Below are positions 56,866 through 64,000 of a stretch of DNA of 64,000 bases, piece by piece. The stretch's first letter is position 1. Every line of letters starts with the position of its first letter. The translations under genes and the position numbers were made by a program. Location of the stretch: contig CM023535.1 of assembly GCA_013350335.1 (NCBI GenBank), positions 39,740,069 to 39,804,068 of the forward strand, written 5' to 3'. This DNA comes from Chimonanthus salicifolius. Its lineage: Eukaryota; Streptophyta; Magnoliopsida; Laurales; Calycanthaceae. A model generated the notes under the pieces. The model was not told where the DNA came from, searched no databases, and was given only the letters and a program-made list of their open reading frames with translations.

Positions 56866-57691
56866 CATCCGTGCCCAAATTCGCTAAGTCAAATCGCACA
56901 ACCACCGCCTTGTCCCTGTCACCTCATGCATTAGATGCATGAGGAAAGCTTACACGCAAACTCCACCTACCCATTCGTTTCCCTCCTCCGCTCTGTAACG
57001 CCCGCCCCATTTTCACCGAAATCAGAGCCTAATTTTTTTTTTGAAATAAAAGTGACAACGGGCGCGGACGTCACGACGCGAGTTAAGTCCGAGCTTCTAA
57101 AGCCCGGCCCTTAACTGGCCAACCCTACGCGTGCGCAGAACGAAGTCCACGAGAACAGTTTACGCGTAGAAAGTAAGCTCGCGGAACATAATTATATGCG
57201 GAACATTATAATAGAGACTATCCTACCAATTTTAGATAGCAAGGCAGTACGACGCTTAAATTGCTAAAATACCCCTATGTTCATAATTATATCTCAAATG
57301 ATAACGTCCAAAGTACAGTCCAAACCATAGCAAGAAACAGTAATTATTACAATCCAACAAGCTAAGCTACTTAAATTACATTTCCAAAATAAACTTAAAT
57401 AAAGCTACGTAGCCGCTTTCCCAAGCTCCTAAGCTTGGCTCCTGTCACGTCTACCGTTTCCGCAGTCTCCTACGTCATCAGCTAGGGTAGAAGTAGGGCG
57501 TTAGACAACGGCCCAGTAGGACTCCGAGTAGGGCTAGCACATGGATTAGTGATAACAAGCATACCGATAACAATATATTAAAACCATAAAATGAATGCCA
57601 TGCCATGGGTGCCTATGTCATGTGTCCCACCCATCATCCATCTCATCAAACAATGTCATATCCCCTTTGACGGCAAGGCCTCGTCAAGGTG

Positions 57692-57869
57692 TCCCCATAT
57701 TTGCTTCTCGGTCGCCCCGACTGAGCATGGACTCCGGTTATAGCATATCAAGCTATCCCCATGTTTGTTTCTCGGTCGTCCCGACAGAGAATGGACTCCC
57801 GTTATAGCACCTCAGGCTATCCCCATGTTTGCTTCTCAGTCGCCCCGACGGAGCATGGACTCCGGTTCC
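57692..57869. repeat. Three-copy tandem repeat, 64-bp period
   Basis: Units start TCCCCATnTTTG at 57692, 57756 and 57820. Each contains TCGGTCGCCCCGACnGAG-like arms (CGGTCG/CGACnG) and ACTCCGGTTATAGC. The third unit is partial. Single copies of this block occur in other Tekay LTRs of the window (for example 40462, 49260, 25257). Confidence 0.85.
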
Positions 57870-57922
57870 TTTATTTTCCCGTCCATGCCATGTATGAGAT
57901 GTAAGTGCATTATGCTATGTAG

Positions 57923-57948
57923 TATATATATATATATATATATATATA
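57923..57948. repeat. (TA)13 microsatellite
   Basis: Uninterrupted TA dinucleotides within the solo LTR. Confidence 0.9.
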
Positions 57949-60900
57949 ACTCATATCCTTAATATATAATCCATAGCATTTAAAATATAATCCATAGCAT
58001 TAAATTATCGTCCATAGCATTAAAATGTAATCCATAGCATTTAAAACCCATCTTAAAATAAATCATATAATTACCGAAATAAAACAAGGAAATCATCACA
58101 TACACATAATCCACGGCTTACAAAAAGGTAGGAATCCTACCGAATACCGCTTAGCGTCCCTTTACGTTCCCGTTCGGTAATCCAGTCGCCAATTGCGTAC
58201 CGTTTGCGATGTCCCGATATCTTATTATACATTTACCAAATTAGTCCATAGTTTATCCATGATTAAGTCCCTAACTGATCGCAAACTTAGATCCATTAAT
58301 GATCCCTAACCATGTTACAAGATTATCAAAATCAGCCCTTTACTTAGCCTCATTTCCATTGACTTAAACACATGCATAATTCCAAATTTTTGCCCATTAA
58401 ACATTCTAATTTTGTGAGCCTAAAATGCAGCAACCCTAAGCTCCATTTAATCACTCATAATGTCATCTTAATGCACCCAAGTTCATGTCCAACCTACATG
58501 GGGTTCGGCCATGTACCATGGCCGAACCCATGGCTCTTCATTGTGGCCAATAATTACGGTTTTGCCACTATACTTCCATGGTTTAATATTTCCTTCATCC
58601 ATGTACATTTATGTCCATAATTCATTCATATACTTAGCCCCATTAATGATTTGTTAACCATGACATAACATCCCTAAAATCAGCCACTTAATTTAATCAA
58701 ATTTCCAATCATCTAATCCCATACATAATTCCAATTCTTGCCCATAACATGACCCACAAATGGGTCATGGGTTCGGCCATACACCATGGCCGAACCCATG
58801 ATGCCTTTTTCCCATTTTTCTTGGGTCCATTTTATCTCATTTGGTCCTACCATAAATGAATTTAAATCATACATTTAAACCATCCTTCCTTAATCATCAT
58901 GAGGTACATGTTTGTCCATCAATTCAACCATCATTCTCATTAATTTTTCCATGGTTCCAAAACACCAAATTCCTCAAAGTCTCCCCATGGGGTTCGGCCA
59001 TGGTCCATAGTTTTTATTTTAAAAACATCATTTCCACTCATTTAAAACCTTGTTTAAAATACTTAAAAAAATCCACTTAATTACCATTAACCTTCTCCAT
59101 TAATTTCCATACTTTTTATAACCATTAAATACATCATTCCATCACCATAGGGTTCGGCCATACACCATGGCCGAACCCATGTTCATGATTCACCTTTATT
59201 CCCCATTTTTGGAGGCCATTAAATCATTTACATATCCCATGATTTTTCTTGTTTAAAACCCCTTTAAAAATCATTAATTTTTACTCAATAACATCTTGAC
59301 ATCATAGATTACCCTTTCATGGTTTTTAATCCCAAAAACCCTATTTAAATTTCTCAATTGCTCACCATGGGGTTCGGCCATACTACTGGCCGAACCCTAT
59401 GGCCAATAATTCCTTAAAACACCCATACTTCCACACTTAATTAATCTTAATACTGTCCATAATGTCTATTTATTTTCCTTAATCTATCTCTCCCATTTCA
59501 TCCATTTCTCATCTTATCATTGGATGGATCTTAGATCTAAGGCCCATAACATTTGTGGCCACCATTCATTCTAAGAAATGGATTCCATAAACACATCTTA
59601 ACCTTTAAAATATAAACTCTTGTTTAAGAAATACTTACCACACCGACGACTCCTCCGGCCTTTCTTTCTCTTTTTGATTTCCTTAGCCCTTTCTGTTCGT
59701 CTTCTCCTTGTTGTTCAGCCAATATGTGTTTGATCAAGATGGAGTATCCAAGGTTTGGGTTCGGCTAAGGTAGGGTTAGATTTAGAGAGTGGGAGAGGGG
59801 ACGAGAGGATGGAAAATTATTTCAAGCTTTGGTCTTGGGATGGTCGGCCAACACTTGGGTTCTTCTTCCCTTTCTTCTAAGTTTCTTCTCCTTCTTTTCC
59901 TTGGATGGGGTTGGCAATGAGAGGGAGGAGGAGAGGAAGAGAGTGAGATGAGAGAGGGCTTGAGAGGTGAGGTGGAAACTACCCCAATCTTGGTTCCTTA
60001 GACCATACACTTCCATGATGGCCTTCACCCACCAAGTATGGGCTCCCTTGTCCTTGGTGGTGGTGGTTGAGACCAAACCACCACCAAGCCAACGGTTTGG
60101 TCTCTTTGTGAGGGAGTGGTTTGGTCTTCCTCCCTTTGACCACTTGACCATATGATGAGAGGTATGGGTCCTCATACCTTGGGTGGTGGTGGTTGAGATG
60201 AAACCACCACCCTAAGTCCATGGTTTCTTTTGTGTTTCTTTGGGTGGTTTCAATGGGATGAAACCACCCTTTGACTTGCCCCTTTTACTTATTCACTTGA
60301 CCCTAATTTGACCAACCTAATTAATAAAATTAGATCCTTACTTAGGTTAATTAATTCCTATTTAATTTAATTCCATGAAATTCTCTTTCTAAGAAATCCA
60401 CCCATGGTTGACCAAGTCAACCATGGTGGATGGCCCCCACCAACACCTATCCTACTTGCCACCTCACTTGATGAGGTGGAGGTGGGCCCCACTTGGCCAT
60501 GTCACTTAAACTCCATTAATCTTAATTTAGATGATTTAAAATAATTTAATCAACTTAATCTACTTTAATCCTCCTTAGTCCCCTTTACTTATCCATGGTT
60601 GACCAAGTCAACCATGATGGTTGGCCCCACCTTTTCCTTGGTCCACACGCCACCTTACTTGGTGAGGTGGAGGTGGGCCCCACTTGGTTATGCTATCTTA
60701 ATCATCTCATCATTAACTTAGGTCGTTTAATTCCAATTCAACTTATTTCAATCAATTGGGTCACCATTGGGCGCCCAATTAAATTATTTTCTATCATTTA
60801 CTTTAGAGCTTGACTCATTTTGACCCATTGGGTCCCAAATGGTTATCGGGCCCACTTTGACCATTATTGACCCCTTAAATGAACTCCATCCCATCCATGG

Positions 60901-61527
60901 TCCATTGGACCATACTTGGGCCTTTGCCCCAAAATTTGATCCATTTAAGATCCATAACATCAAAATTCCAATCTTTCCATCATTAAAATAAATAACAGCC
61001 ATATATATGTTGCTTTCAAAATTCGGGCTATTACACGCTCTAGGGCAACCTAGACGTGGGGAGGAGAGAAAAGAAAGAAAAGAGAGAAAAGAGATAGAAC
61101 CAAAGGAGAGGAAGAAGAGAAGGGAAGAATCAAACAAGAATATGAGAGAAAGGCATTCTCCCCTCTCCAATCACAAAATCTGTGGTGCATCTTCCCAACA
61201 TTTATCTCAATCTCACTCTCCCCTCTTCTCACTCCACATCTAGAAACAAAAAGAGAAGGAATCCGTGAGACAATGGAAGAAGGAAGCAACGAAGGAAGGA
61301 TGAGAAACAAGGATGAATAAGGGAATTTTGAAATCCGAGCTCAAGGGATCTCCTCCACACTCGAGATCTCCAAGATCTGCCAAGGTATGTGGCAAATCTT
61401 GTGATTAGAACTAAGAAATTCGCTTCAAATACTTAGAAGATGACTTAGGTAACAAAACGGAAGTAGAAATGTGGAAAATGGGAGCATGCAACTCGAGAAG
61501 AAAAAGTTGCAAAAAATCTAGGTGTAT

Positions 61528-61776
61528 ACATCGACCAGTGTCGATGTGTACACAACGATATGCATCGATGCTGGTCGATGTGTATCTTTTGAATAGAAAT
61601 GAAGGCAAGGAAAGAAAGACTTGAGATATTCGGACTAGACCTAGTCGTCGATGTGTATTCCTGGGGTTGAAAACGAAGAAAACAAAGGGAAGAGAATCGA
61701 CCTCTAAGTACATATTGACCTTAGTCAATATGTACAGAATCTGTCCCACAGGACATATCGACCAAGGTCGATATGT
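61528..61776. repeat. Palindrome array, second part, in LTR E
   Basis: ACATCGAC/GTCGATGT at 61528-61547; an imperfect GCATCGA/TCGATGT near 61562-61580; GTACATATTGAC/GTCAATATGTAC at 61708-61735; ACATATCGAC/GTCGATATGT at 61753-61776, itself framed by CTGTCC and GGACAG. Loops are mostly 4 bp. Confidence 0.87.
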
Positions 61777-63317
61777 ACTGTAGGACAGTTAGCAAATTCG
61801 AGGATTTAACTTAATCAAAGTGCTTTATGTATTTGGGGTCCCCTTGGACCATAATGACCTTCACTAAATAATTGCTAGGCCTTAATTACGACCCAAATAA
61901 ATGAAATGATCCAACATTATGATTAGAGGTTTACATTTTGAATGCATGGAATGAACAAAGAACTTGGAGTAACCCCGACATTGTGCATGGAAGTTCAAAG
62001 ATCAATCCCCGCTACAGATCCATTGTAATCAAGTAGGGTTTCCTACATTCATTGAAGTGCCATAGTGAATATGTGTATCTTGTTTGGATTTCAATATTAT
62101 GAAATATATTGTATGATTTGTTTTGGACAGGGAATTTATTACATACGCTATCTTGTTTAGAAATGTAAAGGGATTTGTTGTTTTCAAGGGATTTCTCACA
62201 GATGCAATTCATGCATTCATGCGGGAAAGGGAATGCATAAGCATTTAATACACATGAGAACAAATTATATACAAAATTATACATTTTGGTCCCGTTCATG
62301 TAATATTAAGGAGGGCATGTAAGATGGGTTAAAATCTCCTGGGTGTGAGTCCCGAAACCTGCGCAGGATAGAATGGGTGGTATCACTCCACGGTAGTTCC
62401 AGTTAAATGCAAAGTATTGTGTTGTAGCTCCCAGCTGGATGTCACAGAAAAGCTACAGACATAAGTGGCCAATGACAAAACCGTTGAATGAGAAAGATAG
62501 ATCTTTCAATGCATGGGGCATGAAAGGGTTTGCATAGAATTCATGGTACCCATGGCATTTCACTTCATGATGATTTCTAAGACAGTTGGGAAGTGTGTTA
62601 ATGATTATGATATGTTTACGATTTTGAGATTGATGCATGATTTCTTATTATGATTACAATATGAAATTCAAATATGGGATGGGTATGTTTTACAATTATG
62701 ATTTATGACACACCAAATATTTATGTTATCTTATGATCATTTTATAACTTCACACATTGGTACCCACATCGATAGGAATTCCTATTGGGCATGTGACTAA
62801 GCCCACAATTCTTTCTTTCTTTTTAGAATCTGATGTAGGAAGGAGAAAGTCGACGAAGCCAGGCCAAGTAACACCCAGACTTGATTTAGGAACGCTAACG
62901 AATATTTTGGAGATGTCTTAACACATTTTGTATTTTGATTAGAAATATGTAATTTGTAGGTGTCATGGAGAAATGTAATATTTATTTGTAAACTCCTACA
63001 TGCTTGGAATTATAGACTTGTTAACCCTATGTTGTTTGACACTTTCACTTGATGGGAAATTCATTACTTGCTTTGCTTGGAATCGTGAATTTATGAAATG
63101 AGAATGGTTATGATACATTAAGTATATCAAATGTTATGGCTTTTACAGGTTATCAAAGTGTGTTGCAAAAGTTTTAAGTGGACCCTTTCCATATGTACAC
63201 ACACGGGTTTGGGCCAGTCAAGGATTGGGTCTTAGTACTCGAACTTGACTCGTGACGTGGTGCTCTCCCCTCGCTTCTTGTAAAATATTCTTAATTAATC
63301 ACTTTGATCTGAGGGGC

Positions 63318-63355
63318 TATAACGCCCCACCCTTTTTCACTATTAAAAAATCAGA

Positions 63356-63396
<41 letters not shown>

Positions 63397-64000
63397 ATAA
63401 ATGAGAGAGAGAGTGGGTTGTCACGACGCGAGTCAATCCCGAGTTTCCAAAATCCGACCCTTAACTAGCCACCATTACGTGCGCGTGGACTAAGTCTACT
63501 TAAACATTTCACACGCTTTTCTGAATACTTGCGGAATAATCTATATGAATATGATACAATTCATATTCGTGTCATCAATAGGCAAGGAAAGCAATCACTA
63601 TATATATCTTCAATAAAAACTTAAGAGTATCAAACCATAGCAAATAAGTCTAAGGTGTTCCAAAATAGTCTAAGTTATTACAAACCAAAATGCAAGTCTC
63701 CAAATACATCATTGAAAACAAAACTAGTAATTTAAACTTCAATCTCCCAAGCTCCTACGCTTGACTCCCTTCATGTCTCGTGTCCTTGTCATTCCCTGTT
63801 CCATCATCTATAGTGTAGAAGTAGGGTGTTAGTCAACACGCCCAGTAGGAATTCCAAGTAGGGTTATGGTACACATAAGAATAGTATAAAAATCAAGATA
63901 AGTACATCATATCAAAACTGTAAAACATCTCATAGTACTAAAAACAGTGCATGATACTCATATCAAAATCATGCTAATGTATGTGTCATGTCATGGGTGT
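63318..64000 (-). repeat. Start of another minus-strand Tekay LTR (LTR F)
   Basis: TATAACGCCCCACCC (TG decayed to TA), TCACGACGCGAGTCAATCCC and the AGTAGGGTGTTAG block match the heads of the other minus-strand Tekay LTRs. It runs beyond the window. A (TA)n tract at about 63357-63392 lies near its start. It meets LTR E tail to tail. Confidence 0.78.
63357..63392. repeat. (TA)n microsatellite, about 36 bp
   Basis: Uninterrupted TA repeats between GAGTA and TTTAATAAATGAG, followed by a short GA repeat. Confidence 0.9.

Larger units (their letters stand above)
56994..61035 (-). mobile_element. Solo Tekay LTR (4.04 kb) in LTR E
   Basis: Plus-strand reading TGTAACGCCCGCCCC...TTCGGGCTATTACA, with a perfect duplication CGCTC at 56989-56993 and 61036-61040. 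It belongs to the same subfamily as 24347-28088 (shared head and shared GCTAGGGTAGAAGTAGGGCG block). It contains TTCGGCCAT palindromes near 58504, 58772, 59154 and 59373, a half copy near 58986, a 64-bp three-copy repeat and a (TA)n tract. The open frames inside (such as 59822-60175) are not credible genes. Confidence 0.92.
52679..63317 (+). repeat. Tekay-like LTR E, split into three by two solo LTRs
   Basis: It starts TGTAACACCCTGGATTATTAG. The parts 52679-53034, 56504-56993 and 61041-63317 join exactly across two target duplications. Near its end, GGGCCAGTCAAGGATTGGGTC and ACTTGACTCGTGACG match the 3' ends of plus-strand Tekay LTRs, so it is a gypsy LTR of about 3.1 kb. No primer site or internal region is visible. 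It carries a distinct palindrome array (ACATCGAC/GTCGATGT type) at 56620-56865 and 61528-61776. The right end has decayed or been cut where the next LTR starts. Confidence 0.75.

Noticed and set aside
59822..60175. 117-codon minus frame
   Set aside because: Lies in the solo LTR 56994-61035, repeats of GGTGG create it; no family resemblance.

Overview
The window is nuclear DNA of a flowering plant, probably a eudicot, from a repeat-dense (probably heterochromatic) region. No intact host gene and no tRNA or rRNA gene was found. Nearly all of it is LTR retrotransposons inserted into one another. Two lineages dominate: Ty1/copia elements of the Sirevirus type (tRNA-Met primer site, coiled-coil gag, repeated polypurine tracts) and Ty3/gypsy chromoviruses of the Tekay/Del type (LTRs of 3-4 kb running TGTAAC...GTTACA). 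TRIM-type miniature elements, one probable SINE and one relic of a caulimovirus-like endogenous pararetrovirus make up the rest. Lineage names come from recognising protein domains and LTR signatures by eye; no database was searched.

Layout. 1-1080: pararetrovirus movement-protein relic (minus), then a T-rich tract. 1393-10725: Sirevirus-like element 1 with GATTT target duplications, a 3' extra ORF, and a 171-bp TRIM-like solo LTR inside its reverse transcriptase. 11915-12148: probable SINE. 12133-14050: two Tnt1/Tork-like copia relics. 14051-19872: minus-strand Sirevirus-like element 3, its LTR split by a Tekay LTR that abuts a TRIM internal region. 19873-20371: TRIM B. 20372-29655: Tekay element A, internally deleted and interrupted by a 3.7-kb solo LTR. 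29656-30475: fragment of another Tekay LTR. 30476-52235: Sirevirus-like element 2, interrupted by a solo copia LTR (34689-36245) and by the complete Tekay element C (39697-52194). 52679-63317: Tekay-like LTR E carrying two solo LTRs. 63318-64000: start of another minus-strand LTR.

Tekay C is the youngest large insertion: its 3.7-kb LTRs differ at only about eight bases plus one indel that I noticed, and its gag-protease-pol frame is one reading frame broken only by two UAG codons. Seven insertions have perfect 5-bp target duplications, so the order of nesting is read directly from the sequence.

The most interesting unexplained structure is that LTRs of both superfamilies carry arrays of short palindromes of different sequence: TTCGGCCAT/ATGGCCGAA in Tekay LTRs, ACATCGAC/GTCGATGT in LTR E, CTTGACG/CGTCAAG, CACGAT/ATCGTG in copia LTRs and CTCGAG in copia 1. 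The two arms often change together. This recurrent architecture is the best candidate for an under-described system here.
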